Shown here: positions 28,185-37,425 of the stretch, piece by piece | Numbering within the stretch: position 1 is the stretch's first letter | Layout: every line of letters starts with the position of its first letter | Assembly (NCBI RefSeq): GCF_003074135.1 | Contig: NZ_PPDK01000001.1 | Coordinates: forward strand, 930,001 to 994,000 | Length of the DNA stretch: 64,000 bases | Reading direction: 5' to 3' | From: Euzebya tangerina | GTDB taxonomy: Bacteria; Actinomycetota; Nitriliruptoria; Euzebyales; Euzebyaceae | The notes under the pieces: generated by a model | What the model saw: only the letters and a program-made list of their open reading frames with translations | Told to the model about the DNA's origin: nothing | Databases searched by the model: none | Made by a program: the position numbers and the translations under genes

Positions 28185-29348
28185 TTGGACGCGCACAGGT
28201 ACGTTGACAAGACGTTCGGGGCGGTCCGCACGCTCCCCGGTCCGCATGGGTACGACCACTACGTGCCAGCACCTGTGCCGCGCGGCTTGGATCTGGACCA
28301 AGACACGGTTCGCAGTCTCTCCGACGCCGACCGTGCGCTCGGGCGCTTGGCCGGCGCCGGGCGACTCCTTCCCAACCCGCACCTGCTCGTCCAGCCATAC
28401 CTGACGGCGGAGGCGCTGGCCAGTTCGCAGATCGAAGGCACACAAGCGTCCTTGAGCGAGGTGCTGGAGGCTGCCGCCGACGACGGGGACTCCGACAGCG
28501 TCGATGTCCGTGAGGTCCAGAACTACATCGCAGCCTTCGAGCTCGGCCGTCGGCTGCTCCAAGACCTGCCGCTCTCACTCCGGCTGATCCGGGCCGTCCA
28601 CGAACGTCTGTTGACCGGCGTCCGAGGCGAGGAGAAGAACCCGGGTGAGTTCCGGACGAGCCAGAACTGGATCGGGCCACCCGGCATGGGCTTGGCGGAC
28701 GCCAGCTTCGTCCCCCCCAGACACGACCCGGAGATGACCGGAGCGCTTGCGGACTGGGAGCGGTTCCTCCACGAGCGCGAGGGCGGTCTTCCGGTCCTGG
28801 TCGCCTGCGCGTTGATCCACTATCAGTTCGAGACCATCCACCCGTTCTTGGACGGCAACGGCCGGATGGGGCGTCTGATCATCTTCTTGTACCTCCTCGA
28901 TGTGTGCGAGTTGTCTGAGCCGCTCCTCTACCTCAGCCCGTGGTTCGAGCGCAGCCGGCAGACCTACTACGACCGCCTTCAGGGAGTGCGGGAACGCGGG
29001 GAGATGCAGGCGTATCTCCAGTACTTCCTCGACGGCGTCGCGGTCCAGGCCCACGACGCGGTAGCTCGTGCTGAGCGGCTCACGGACCTCCAGCAGCAGT
29101 ACCGCAGCGATCTGACCGGCGACCGGAGCAACGCCGTCCACCTTGTGGACCTCATCTTCGCGAACCCGTTCGTGACGACAGCGAGGGTGGTGAGGGAGCT
29201 CGACATCAGCAGCCCGGGCGCGCTCAACCTGATCCGCAAGCTCGAGGGGCTGGGCTGGCTGCAGGAAGCACGCGTGTCCGGCCGTGGGGGGCGTATCACA
29301 TGGGTCGCGGGGGAGATCATGCGGTTGCTGACCGCGCCGTCGGGATAG
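28185..29348 (+). CDS. Fic-family AMPylase-type protein with winged-helix C-terminus
   Basis: A 387-residue Fic protein. The core motif HPFLDGNGRMGR is at about 219-230, intact for transfer of AMP from ATP to hydroxyl groups of target proteins. The inhibitory helix SSQIEG (about 80-85) is on the N-terminal side, so this is a class II, self-inhibited enzyme. The last 70 residues (VTTARVVRELDISSPGALNLIRKLEGLGWL) look like a winged helix for DNA binding. TTG 28185 has GGAAG just upstream. It is the first gene after tRNA-Leu and sits 11 bp before the potassium channel gene. Fic proteins of this form are often horizontally spread. Confidence 0.9.
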   Translation: MDAHRYVDKTFGAVRTLPGPHGYDHYVPAPVPRGLDLDQDTVRSLSDADRALGRLAGAGRLLPNPHLLVQPYLTAEALASSQIEGTQASLSEVLEAAADDGDSDSVDVREVQNYIAAFELGRRLLQDLPLSLRLIRAVHERLLTGVRGEEKNPGEFRTSQNWIGPPGMGLADASFVPPRHDPEMTGALADWERFLHEREGGLPVLVACALIHYQFETIHPFLDGNGRMGRLIIFLYLLDVCELSEPLLYLSPWFERSRQTYYDRLQGVRERGEMQAYLQYFLDGVAVQAHDAVARAERLTDLQQQYRSDLTGDRSNAVHLVDLIFANPFVTTARVVRELDISSPGALNLIRKLEGLGWLQEARVSGRGGRITWVAGEIMRLLTAPSG

Positions 29349-29359
29349 GAACGCGTGCG

Positions 29360-31141
29360 ATGCTGAAGTCACTCGGGCAGACGCTGGCGCAGCTGACCCA
29401 GCGGCTGTCGCGCACCGACGACCTGGTCGTCGTGCCCGACGAGGTCGAGCAGGCCCGCCGCGGGCGGCGGCAGCGCACCGTCATCACGCTCCTGTCGATC
29501 TTTCTCGCGTTGGTCGCCGTGTTCAGCGCCGCCTTCCACGAGTTGATGGCGCTGGAGGGCCGGTCGTTCTCGTGGCCGACCAGCGTGTACTGGACGCTGA
29601 CGACCATGACGACGCTCGGCTTCGGCGACATCACCTTCGAGTCCGATGCCGGCCGCCTCTTCTCCGTCGTCGTCCTGCTGTCCGGATCCACCTTCCTGCT
29701 GGTCGTGCTGCCGTTCGTGTTCATCCAGTTCGTGTTCATCCCCTGGATGGACGAGCGTGACCGCCGTCGCGCTCCCCGCTCCGTACCCACGTCGGTGACC
29801 GGCCACATCATCCTGACCCAGCTCGGACCGGTGGAGGAGTCGCTGATCGAGGACGCTAACCAAGCCGACGTCCCCTACGTCGTGATCGCGGAGGACCTCG
29901 ACGAGGCCGGTCGGCTGCACGATCGCGGTCAGACGGTGATGGTCGGCCCGCTGGACGATCCCGAGACCTGGCGGCGCGCCCGCACCGAGCATGCGGCGCT
30001 GGTCGTGGCGACCAGCTCTGATGAGACCAACACCAACGTCGCCTTCACCGTTCGCGAGGTGGCCCCGGACATCCGCATCGTCGCCAGCGCCAACAAGGCC
30101 GCGTCGGTGGACATCCTGGAGATCTCGGGAGCTGACCACGTCTTCCAGCTCGGAGAGGTGCTCGGTCGGGCGATGGCGATCCGAGCCCTCGGGCTGGGTG
30201 GGCACACCAGCGTCATCGGCGAGTTCGCCGGCCTGCAGGTCGCCGAAGCCGGCGTCCACGGCACGGAGCTCGCCGGCCGGACGCTGGCCGAGCTCGGGTT
30301 GCGCACTCGGCTAGGCGTGGGACTGATCGGTGTCTGGGACCGCGGAGAGTTCGAGATCGCCACCGGTGGCAGCGTCTTGCACGAGTCGGCACTGCTGCTC
30401 ATGGCCGGGACCCACGACGAGTTGGCCGCCTTCGATGCCGCTTACGCGGTGGAGACCGGAAGCGCACCCAGCGCGGTGGTGATCGGCGGTGGCCGCGTCG
30501 GCCGCAGCAGCGCACGGAATCTCCAGGACGAGGGCGTGCAGGTGACCATCGTCGAGCAGATGACCGACCGGACGAGCGCCGATCTGTCCTACGTCGTGGG
30601 GGACGCCGCCGACCGCGAGGTCCTCGCCGAGGCCGGCATCGACGACGCCGAGGCGCTCCTGGTGACCACCCACGACGACGACACCAACGTCTACCTGACC
30701 CGGTACCTGCGGGGGCTGCGTCCCGACGCCCGCATCATCTCCCGCTCACGGCTGGACCGGAACGTGAGCACCCTGTACCGGGCCGGCGCGGACGCGGTCC
30801 TGTCCTACGCATCGACCGGGTCAGCGGTCATCTGGAACCAGTTCCGCAGCGACGAGACGCTGCTGGTCGCCCACGGGCTGAACGTCTTCCGGTCACCGGT
30901 GCCGTCAGAACTGGCCGGATGCACGCTGGCCGACAGCCACCTTCACAGGCGGACCGGCTGCAACGTCGTGGCGGTCCAGCTTGGTGAGGAGATCCACGCC
31001 AACCCCGCGCCTGACGAGCCCCTGCCGGCTGGCGGCGAGCTCGTCCTGGTGGGCACCGACGCCGACAAGGCGAGGTTCCCGACCGTCTTCCCCAACGCCC
31101 GCAGCCGGGCCCGATTCCGGTTGGGCCCGGGGTCCCGCTGA
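29360..31141 (+). CDS. Potassium channel with two RCK (TrkA) domains
   Basis: A 593-residue ion channel. Two transmembrane helices flank a pore loop with selectivity filter TLGFGD (about 85-90); the C-terminal cytoplasmic part has two TrkA-N/RCK modules. The first Rossmann motif is degenerate (GHIILTQLGPV), while the second is standard (VVIGGGRVGRSSA), and a TrkA-C-like domain ends the protein. RCK domains gate the channel through nucleotides or Ca2+. ATG 29360 is chosen because upstream residues overlap the Fic end. The hydrolase/kinase fusion follows 150 bp later. Confidence 0.92.
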   Translation: MLKSLGQTLAQLTQRLSRTDDLVVVPDEVEQARRGRRQRTVITLLSIFLALVAVFSAAFHELMALEGRSFSWPTSVYWTLTTMTTLGFGDITFESDAGRLFSVVVLLSGSTFLLVVLPFVFIQFVFIPWMDERDRRRAPRSVPTSVTGHIILTQLGPVEESLIEDANQADVPYVVIAEDLDEAGRLHDRGQTVMVGPLDDPETWRRARTEHAALVVATSSDETNTNVAFTVREVAPDIRIVASANKAASVDILEISGADHVFQLGEVLGRAMAIRALGLGGHTSVIGEFAGLQVAEAGVHGTELAGRTLAELGLRTRLGVGLIGVWDRGEFEIATGGSVLHESALLLMAGTHDELAAFDAAYAVETGSAPSAVVIGGGRVGRSSARNLQDEGVQVTIVEQMTDRTSADLSYVVGDAADREVLAEAGIDDAEALLVTTHDDDTNVYLTRYLRGLRPDARIISRSRLDRNVSTLYRAGADAVLSYASTGSAVIWNQFRSDETLLVAHGLNVFRSPVPSELAGCTLADSHLHRRTGCNVVAVQLGEEIHANPAPDEPLPAGGELVLVGTDADKARFPTVFPNARSRARFRLGPGSR

Positions 31142-31291
31142 GTGCCGTGGCCACCCAGGCCGTTCCGGAGTCGGCTCTCCGCACGTCGTCATCAGGCAGA
31201 CGCGCGGCTACATCGCCAGCTGATGCTGGACGAGCTCTCAAGACCGGGCAGACTGCCCCCCAGTTCGTGTCGTGAGTCGGAGGAGGTTGAC

Positions 31292-33202
31292 GTGGACAGG
31301 CTCGGCTGGTTGAGGCGGCAGGCAGGGCGCGGTGCGCTCGCCGCAACGCGACGGAGCCTGTGGGTCGCCACGCAGGGGGTCCGGGTGGCAGAGACGTTGG
31401 CCAGCTCGCTGGACACCGACGCGCGTCACGCCCTGCGGAACCGGCCGCAGGGTGAGGAGCTGGACCTGACGCGGGATGACGGCGCCCGTGTGCGCGTCCA
31501 CCTCGCGGGTGACTCGGACGGTGACGTCGTGGTCCTGACCCACGGGTACGGATTGACTGCAGCGTCGTGGAACCTGGTCGCAACGCCGCTGGTCGAGCAG
31601 GGGTTTCGCGTCGTGACGTTCGACTGGCGCGGACACGGCGACTCGATCAACGACGACCGGCACGTCACACCGGATGAGCTCGTCAGCGACCTGCGAACCG
31701 TCTTCGAGCGCCTCGACCTCGACGACGTGTTGCTCGTCGCACACTCGACCGGCGGATTCATCACGCTCGCGACGCTGGTGGAGCACCCAGACTTCGCTGA
31801 CCGGCTGCGCGGGATCATCCTCGTCGCAGCCCTGGCAGGTGACCTGCTCGACGGGGCGCCCGCAGGCGACACCGACTGGCAGGCCTCCCGCACGAGCGTC
31901 CCTGCACGGCTGCTGCGCAACACGACCCTCGGCCTGCTGCTCGGCGGCTTCGCGCAGGGCGCCGGCGTGTCCTCGGCAGTGTCGGAGGAGCTTCTCGACC
32001 AGTTCGCCCACACTGACCACGATGCACTCGCGACCCTGATCGCAGCGCTGTCCAGCCGCAGCTACTACGGTCGGCTGCACCGCATCGACGTACCGGCCAT
32101 CGTCGTGGTCGGCGGAAGCGACAGCACCATCCCCGAGGGCCACGGCCGGTCCATCGCCAACGAGATGCCCAACGCTCGCCTGATCACCGTGGACGGCGCC
32201 AGCCACCTCCTCAACTGGCACCGGCCCCAGCGCATCGTCGACCTCGTGGTCGACTTCGACGCCGCTGCCGGCCCGCCCGAGGAGGCTCCCGACTGCCGCA
32301 CCGCCTTGGTCGTGCTGAACCCGGCATCCGGAGACCACGACGCCGACGAGACCCAGCACGCCATCACCGAGGCGTTGGGCGCCGCCAATCTCGACGTCGA
32401 GGTGCGACGTACCCAGGGCGAGGGTGACGCGCGGCGGTGGGCCGCTGAGGCCGCGCGGGAGCGCAGCCACGATGTGGTGGTCGCCGTGGGCGGCGATGGC
32501 ACGGTGCGCGAGGTCATCTCGGGTGTGACGTCGGCCGAGGGTGGCGTGACGGTGGGGATCGTGCCGACAGGGACCGCCAACCTCCTCGCACGTGCCCTTC
32601 GCATACCGATCGACGACCGCAGAGCTGCGGCGGATGTGATCGCTGGAGGTGGCGCGCGTCATCTGGACGTGCTGCACCTCGTGGAACGCGACGAGCACGC
32701 GGTGCTCATGGTCGACGCGGGCTTCGATGCCAAGTTGGTGCGCGACGCGTCCCGAGGTGTCAAGGACGTGCTCGGCTCGCTGACCTACATCCTGGCTGGG
32801 CTGCGCAACACCGTCGGGCTCGAGGAGCGGGATCTCGAGCTCGAGGTCGACGGCGAGCGTCGCACGATACGGGGCCACTCCGTGCTGTGCCTGAACGTCG
32901 GACGCATCGGGCAGAGCGTGATCGTGGATGCCGACATTCGACCGGACGACGGCCGTCTGCACATCGGGGTCGTGCGCCGACCCACGCCATGGCACGTGCT
33001 CACGACCGCTGCTGGCATGGCAGTACTGGGTCAGGATGCCCATCCCAACACGGAGTGGTTCTCTGGCCGGAGGGTACGGCTGTCGGCCGAGCCCGCGATG
33101 GCGCTGCAGGTCGACGGCGATCCTGCCGGCCAGACCCCCGTCGCGGTTGAGGTGCTGCCCTCGGCCGTCCAGGTTGCGGTGCCCGAAGAATCGGGCCACT
33201 GA
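31292..33202 (+). CDS. Alpha/beta-hydrolase fused to a diacylglycerol-kinase-type lipid kinase
   Basis: A 636-residue two-domain enzyme. The N-terminal half is an alpha/beta hydrolase with THGYGLTAASW (oxyanion region), nucleophile S152 in VAHSTGGF, an acid in GGSDSTIP and His in GASHLLNWH. The C-terminal half is a DAGK/sphingosine-kinase-type domain with GGDGT at 400-404, VPTGTANLLAR and AGFDAKLVRDAS. It could couple a lipase or esterase step to phosphorylation of the released lipid. GTG 31292 is chosen for GGAGGAGG at 31279-31286, five bases away, and because residues before it look non-coding. Confidence 0.85.
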   Translation: MDRLGWLRRQAGRGALAATRRSLWVATQGVRVAETLASSLDTDARHALRNRPQGEELDLTRDDGARVRVHLAGDSDGDVVVLTHGYGLTAASWNLVATPLVEQGFRVVTFDWRGHGDSINDDRHVTPDELVSDLRTVFERLDLDDVLLVAHSTGGFITLATLVEHPDFADRLRGIILVAALAGDLLDGAPAGDTDWQASRTSVPARLLRNTTLGLLLGGFAQGAGVSSAVSEELLDQFAHTDHDALATLIAALSSRSYYGRLHRIDVPAIVVVGGSDSTIPEGHGRSIANEMPNARLITVDGASHLLNWHRPQRIVDLVVDFDAAAGPPEEAPDCRTALVVLNPASGDHDADETQHAITEALGAANLDVEVRRTQGEGDARRWAAEAARERSHDVVVAVGGDGTVREVISGVTSAEGGVTVGIVPTGTANLLARALRIPIDDRRAAADVIAGGGARHLDVLHLVERDEHAVLMVDAGFDAKLVRDASRGVKDVLGSLTYILAGLRNTVGLEERDLELEVDGERRTIRGHSVLCLNVGRIGQSVIVDADIRPDDGRLHIGVVRRPTPWHVLTTAAGMAVLGQDAHPNTEWFSGRRVRLSAEPAMALQVDGDPAGQTPVAVEVLPSAVQVAVPEESGH

Positions 33203-33240
33203 TCAGTGTCCTGTGGGCGCTCCCCTGGGCCGTCACGGCG

Positions 33241-34221
33241 TTGCTGGTTTCCGGTGGCGTCCTGGTGACCGCGGGTGTCCGACTGACGAAGGTCGTCGAT
33301 GCCCTCGCCGACCGTCTCGGGATCGGGGAGGCGCTCGCCGGCGCGGTGCTGCTCGGCGCCGCGACGTCCCTACCCGGCCTGGTCACCACGGTCGTCGGTG
33401 CAGCGTCGGGTGATGCCGGGTTCGCGGTCTCCAACGCCGTCGGTGGCATCGCCGCGCAGACGACCTTCTTGGCCATCGCGGACCTGTCGTACCGGCGTAC
33501 CAACCTCGAACATGCAGCGGCGTCGGTCCCGAACATGGTCCAGGCCCTGGTGCTGACCAGCCTCATCGGCGTCGTTCTTGCTGCCACGGGAAGTCCGGAT
33601 GTGACCGTGCTCGGCATCCATCCGGCGACGGTGCTGCTGGTGGGTCTGTACCTCTACGGGTTGGCGCAGGCACGCCGCGCACGCCAAGCGCCGATGTGGC
33701 AGCCGGAGCAGACCGACGACACGGTGGTCGACGAACCGGACGAGGACGGTCTCGGGGTGTCGAACCGACGGCTGATCGCGGAGTTCGGTTTCCTGGCGAT
33801 CGTCGTCGGCGGAACCGGTTGGGTGGTTGCGACTGCAGGGCTCTCGATCGCTGCCGATACCGGTCTGTCCGGCTCTCTGGTCGGGGCGCTGTTCACCAGC
33901 GTCATCACCTCCCTTCCCGAACTCGTCACGGTCGTGACCGCCGTACGGATCGGGGCCCTGACGTTGGCTGTCAGCGACATCATCGGGGGCAACACCTTCG
34001 ATGTGCTCTTCGTCGCCGTTGCCGACGTCACGCTGCGTGAGGGCTCGGTGTACCACCTGGCGGACACCCGCGCGGTCTTCCTCATGGCATTGACAGTTGT
34101 CATGACCGCGGTCCTGGCCGCCGGGATGCTCGAGCGCGAGGAGCGCCACATCGGCTTCGAGGGGATCGGCATCCTGGCCCTGTATGCCCTCGGCGTGGCC
34201 TCGCTCATCACGCTCGGCTGA
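33241..34221 (+). CDS. Ca2+/cation antiporter (CaCA, NCX-like)
   Basis: A membrane protein with about ten helices and both CaCA alpha repeats: GAATSLPGLVTTVVGAASGD in the first half, and TSVITSLPELVTVVTAVRIG followed by GGNTFDVLF in the second, with a hydrophilic acidic loop between. It exchanges Ca2+ or another cation for H+ or Na+. The start is unclear: TTG 33241 falls inside the first helix, while the frame upstream reads ISVLWALPWAVTALLVSGG with no ATG, GTG or TTG. A CTG at 33199 overlapping the preceding stop (CTGA) would give a full helix. Confidence 0.85.
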   Translation: MLVSGGVLVTAGVRLTKVVDALADRLGIGEALAGAVLLGAATSLPGLVTTVVGAASGDAGFAVSNAVGGIAAQTTFLAIADLSYRRTNLEHAAASVPNMVQALVLTSLIGVVLAATGSPDVTVLGIHPATVLLVGLYLYGLAQARRARQAPMWQPEQTDDTVVDEPDEDGLGVSNRRLIAEFGFLAIVVGGTGWVVATAGLSIAADTGLSGSLVGALFTSVITSLPELVTVVTAVRIGALTLAVSDIIGGNTFDVLFVAVADVTLREGSVYHLADTRAVFLMALTVVMTAVLAAGMLEREERHIGFEGIGILALYALGVASLITLG

Positions 34222-34346
34222 GCCAGTCCGCGACGGTGGCCCGAGGGGGCGGTCGACGACGTCGATGCGTCCGGTGCCGCAGTGTGTACTCGGTACGCTC
34301 GACACCGACGGGTCAGAACCCGAGATGCTGGATCACGGAGCGCCGC

Positions 34347-35654
34347 ATGGACCTGGATGGACGTCGCCGGCTGGCGGGCAACGCCGGGTGGCTCGTCGCC
34401 GGCACCGTCCTTGCCAGGGGCCTCGGCTTCGTCGCCGCCGCGCTGGTCGGCCGGGCGCTCGGCGCAACCTCGTTCGGGGTCTTCTCCTACGCCCTCACGC
34501 TGTTCGTCGCGTTCAGCCTGGCCGCAAACCTCGGGCTCGAGAACCTGGTCGTCCGCAGCACCGCTCGCGCTCACCCGGGGCAACGAGACCCAACTGAGGG
34601 GGCGGAGACCGTTGACCAGGTGCTGGGCACCGTCGTCGCGGTGCGGACCCTGGCTCTCCTCCCGGGAGCAGTGCTGGTCGCGATCCTCGTGTTCGGCCAG
34701 GACATCGCCTGGCCAGTCGTCATCCTGCTCTTCGTCCACGCCCTCGCCAACGCCTCGGTGCTGCTGTCCACGGCTGTGCTCCGGGGCCGCGAGGAGATGC
34801 GCGGCCAGACGCTCATCGTCGGCGTGCAGGGCGCGCTGACGGCGGCACTCGTCGTCGGCTTGCTCACGCTCGGGGGATCCGACCAGCGTCTCCAGACCGT
34901 GGCCGCACTCAGCTACGCCGCGGCATCGCTTATTGCCGCCGCAGTCGGGTGGACCATGCTGCGCCGCCGAGGCGTCCGGGTGCGACTACCGAGGTCCGTC
35001 GCCACAGCCCGTCGGGCACTGGTCACCAACCTGCCCTTCACCTGGGCCCTGCTCGGCCTGCTCGTCTTCGACCGACAAGCGGTTGTCGTGATCGAGCGGT
35101 TCGGCACCGACGCCGAGGTGGGGTGGTTCAACGCCGTGTACCTGCTGATCCTCGCGCTGGTCAACCTCCCGCTGATCCTGATCAACAGCGCCTTCCCCAC
35201 CCTCTCGCGTGCCGCGCGTGCGGCCGACTCCGACGAGGCCACCACACTCGTCCGCCGGCTCCTCATGACCACGGTCGCCCTCGGCGTTCCGCTCAGCGTC
35301 CTCGTGGGCTGGACCGCGTCGTGGGTCGTCCCCCTCCTGTTCGGACAGGAGTTCGCGCCGGCCGCCCAGGTGCTGAGGGTCCTGGCCGTCGCTGTCCCCT
35401 TCCTGTTCGCCGCCATCGTCCTGCAGGGCGTGCTGCAGGCCCTGGATCGACCATCGGATGCTGCTGTGGCGTTCTGGATCGCCCTGGCCATCGGCATCCC
35501 CGCGACGGTGGTGCTCGCAGCAGCAGGAGGACACCTGGGCGGGGTGTGGGGGTACGTCGTCGCGGCAGTCATCCTCGCGGTCGAGATGGGCCGCCGCACC
35601 GCAACGGTCATGTCGGATCGACGTGTCGCACCGCTTCCGCCGATGGTGCGTTAG
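34347..35654 (+). CDS. Polysaccharide/lipid-linked oligosaccharide flippase (Wzx/MOP type)
   Basis: A 435-residue protein with about 12 to 14 hydrophobic helices. The N-terminal pattern LVAGTVLARGLGFVAAALVGRALGATSFGVFSYALTL is typical of the MOP-superfamily oligosaccharide flippases, which move undecaprenyl-linked glycans across the membrane. ATG 34347 is preceded by CGGAG; upstream residues in the frame are arginine-rich and unlikely. It heads a five-gene + strand run that continues with transferases and an ATP-grasp ligase, pointing to a surface glycan. Confidence 0.87.
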   Translation: MDLDGRRRLAGNAGWLVAGTVLARGLGFVAAALVGRALGATSFGVFSYALTLFVAFSLAANLGLENLVVRSTARAHPGQRDPTEGAETVDQVLGTVVAVRTLALLPGAVLVAILVFGQDIAWPVVILLFVHALANASVLLSTAVLRGREEMRGQTLIVGVQGALTAALVVGLLTLGGSDQRLQTVAALSYAAASLIAAAVGWTMLRRRGVRVRLPRSVATARRALVTNLPFTWALLGLLVFDRQAVVVIERFGTDAEVGWFNAVYLLILALVNLPLILINSAFPTLSRAARAADSDEATTLVRRLLMTTVALGVPLSVLVGWTASWVVPLLFGQEFAPAAQVLRVLAVAVPFLFAAIVLQGVLQALDRPSDAAVAFWIALAIGIPATVVLAAAGGHLGGVWGYVVAAVILAVEMGRRTATVMSDRRVAPLPPMVR

Positions 35655-35663
35655 AGGAGTCCC

Positions 35664-35696
35664 ATGCCCACGCACGAACCGTCGACCGCCTGGTGA
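35664..35696 (+). CDS. Ten-residue leader ORF overlapping the FemAB-like gene
   Basis: ATG 35664 has GAGGAG at 35654-35659 in front and opens MPTHEPSTAW, whose stop TGA (35694-35696) overlaps the GTG start (35693) of the next gene. The next gene has no Shine-Dalgarno of its own, so this mini-ORF may load ribosomes onto it. It may also be chance. Confidence 0.35.
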   Translation: MPTHEPSTAW

Positions 35697-36775
35697 CCCG
35701 CATCACCTACGCGAGGTCCGTCGACGACGTCGACCCCGAACGGTGGGACGCCGTCGCCGGCACCGAACCCTTCGGTCAGCACCGCTGGTTGCGCTTCCTC
35801 GAAGGATGCCTGGCCGACTTCGAACCGCGCTACGTGTTGCTCTGGAGCGGCGGCGACCTGCGCGGCCTGGCGACCTGCCACCTCCAGCGGACCGCCCACG
35901 CCTCGATCCTGCTGGACAACGCCGCGCTTCGCCGCCTGGCGTCCGCGACCATCCGTCTGCTTCCCCCCTTGACGTGCACGGTGCCGGTGCTGAACCGGAC
36001 CGGGCTGCTGGTCCATCCCGCCAGCGACACCGCCAGCATCACCGACCAGCTCGTCACCGCCGTGCGACGACTCGGCGTCATCGAGCGAGCACCGTTCATC
36101 GCGTTCAGCGATCTCGATCCCGCTCGCAGGGACCTGCTGACGAGCAACCGCACGCTGCCGGAGGTGACGCTGCCACCCGACGCCGTGCTCGACCTGTCGG
36201 CGCGAACCTACGAGGAGTGGGAGCAGGATCGACCGCGCAAGCACCGCGCCGAGATCCGCAGGGTGCGCAGCCGGGCGGGTGACCACGGGGTCCACGTGGA
36301 GGGGGTCGCGCTCAGCGAGGTCGACGACGATCACGTGGATCACCTGCTGGCCAGCGTGGCGGAGCGCCACGGCAACGCGGTGCTGTGGCGGTCCGGAGCC
36401 GTCGGGCACGCCCGACCCCGGCTGGACGATGACCACGCGCGGTTGCTGATCGCCCGTCAGAACGGCGATACGATCGCGTGCGTCCTGCTCCTGGCCAGCT
36501 ACGGGTCAGTCCTGGTGAAGTGGATCGGCCTCGACTATCCGCGTACCGAGCCGAGCTTCGCCTATCACCTGCTGATGACCGAGACCGTCCGCCACGCCCT
36601 CGATCTCGGGGCACGTCGCCTGTCGCTGGGCACCACCACCTACACCCTGAAGAAGAAGATGGGAGCACGGATGGAGCCACGCTCACTCGTCCTCGGAGTG
36701 CGCCCCCGCGCAGCCGACCGTCTCGTGGCCGCCGTGCTCGACGCGCGACGACGCCGTGACGAGGCTCCGGGCTGA
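35693..36775 (+). CDS. FemAB/GNAT-like acyltransferase
   Basis: A 360-residue protein with the tandem GNAT-like layout of FemAB or BioF2-type transferases: an N-terminal half with ITYARSVDDVDPERWDAVAGTEPFGQHRWLRFLEG and a C-terminal half with IARQNGDTIACVLLLASYGSVLVKWIGLDYPRTEPSFAYHLL and ARRLSLGTTTYTLKKKMGARMEP. Such enzymes transfer amino acids or acyl groups to sugars or peptides at the membrane. GTG 35693 is coupled to a 10-residue leader (35664). A second GNAT gene follows two bases after the stop. Confidence 0.75.
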   Translation: MTRITYARSVDDVDPERWDAVAGTEPFGQHRWLRFLEGCLADFEPRYVLLWSGGDLRGLATCHLQRTAHASILLDNAALRRLASATIRLLPPLTCTVPVLNRTGLLVHPASDTASITDQLVTAVRRLGVIERAPFIAFSDLDPARRDLLTSNRTLPEVTLPPDAVLDLSARTYEEWEQDRPRKHRAEIRRVRSRAGDHGVHVEGVALSEVDDDHVDHLLASVAERHGNAVLWRSGAVGHARPRLDDDHARLLIARQNGDTIACVLLLASYGSVLVKWIGLDYPRTEPSFAYHLLMTETVRHALDLGARRLSLGTTTYTLKKKMGARMEPRSLVLGVRPRAADRLVAAVLDARRRRDEAPG

Positions 36776-36777
36776 CC

Positions 36778-37425
36778 GTGAGCGTCCAGATCGCGCCCGC
36801 ACAGCCGGGGGAGGAGGAGGTGGCGGAGCGCCTCGTCCTGGAGAGCTTCCCACAACTGTTCACACTCCTGATGGGCAGCCGCTCGACAGCCACCAAGCTC
36901 GCCGTGCTCACGAACCTGCGCCGCTGCCGACAGGATCCGACGGCCGGCATCGTGCTCGCCCGGGTCGGCGCCGACGCGGTGGGCGTCGTCGCCTACGAGA
37001 CGCCTGCTGAACCGTCGGCGCCGCTGCGATCGCGGGTGACTGCCCTGCGCCCTCTCGGGGTTCTGGGAGCCCTGCGCTTCATCGTCCTCGGCCGCCTCAT
37101 CATCACCGTCGCAACGCCCCCCGAGCACGGGGTCTACATGCGCAACGCAGCGATCGACCCTGCTCATCGGGGTGGAGGCATCGCCTACGCGCTGGTCATC
37201 GAGGGTGAGCGGATGGCGGCACGCGCTGGCTATCAGTCCTCCACCGTGTTGGTTGCTGCGCCGAACGTCCCATCACACCGCCTGGTGGCCAAGCTCGGCT
37301 ACACCGAGGTCGACCGGATACGCCGGTGGTGGCGCGGGGTCCTCCTCGGGGAGGGCACCTTCGTCGTGTACCGCAAAGCCTTCGGAGACGCCCCCGGAGG
37401 ACAGGATGAGGAGGGCTCGCAGTGA
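36778..37425 (+). CDS. GNAT-family acetyltransferase
   Basis: A 215-residue GNAT protein: the AcCoA-binding segment is YMRNAAIDPAHRGGGIAYALVIEGERMA, then STVLVAAPNVPSHRLVAKLGYTEVDRIRRW, typical for the domain's second half. The N-terminal part is longer than in minimal GNATs. Presumably it acylates an amino-sugar or amino-acid substituent in this cluster. GTG 36778 starts two bases after the previous gene, and its stop overlaps the ATP-grasp start, so translation is coupled. Confidence 0.8.
   Translation: MSVQIAPAQPGEEEVAERLVLESFPQLFTLLMGSRSTATKLAVLTNLRRCRQDPTAGIVLARVGADAVGVVAYETPAEPSAPLRSRVTALRPLGVLGALRFIVLGRLIITVATPPEHGVYMRNAAIDPAHRGGGIAYALVIEGERMAARAGYQSSTVLVAAPNVPSHRLVAKLGYTEVDRIRRWWRGVLLGEGTFVVYRKAFGDAPGGQDEEGSQ

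Noticed and set aside
31238-33199. 653-codon minus-strand ORF over the hydrolase/kinase fusion
   Set aside because: Antisense shadow; the plus-strand protein has intact catalytic motifs in both domains.
34949-35692. Upstream extension of the FemAB-like frame to 34949
   Set aside because: The extra residues overlap the flippase gene out of frame and look non-coding; GTG 35693 is supported by coupling with the preceding ORF.
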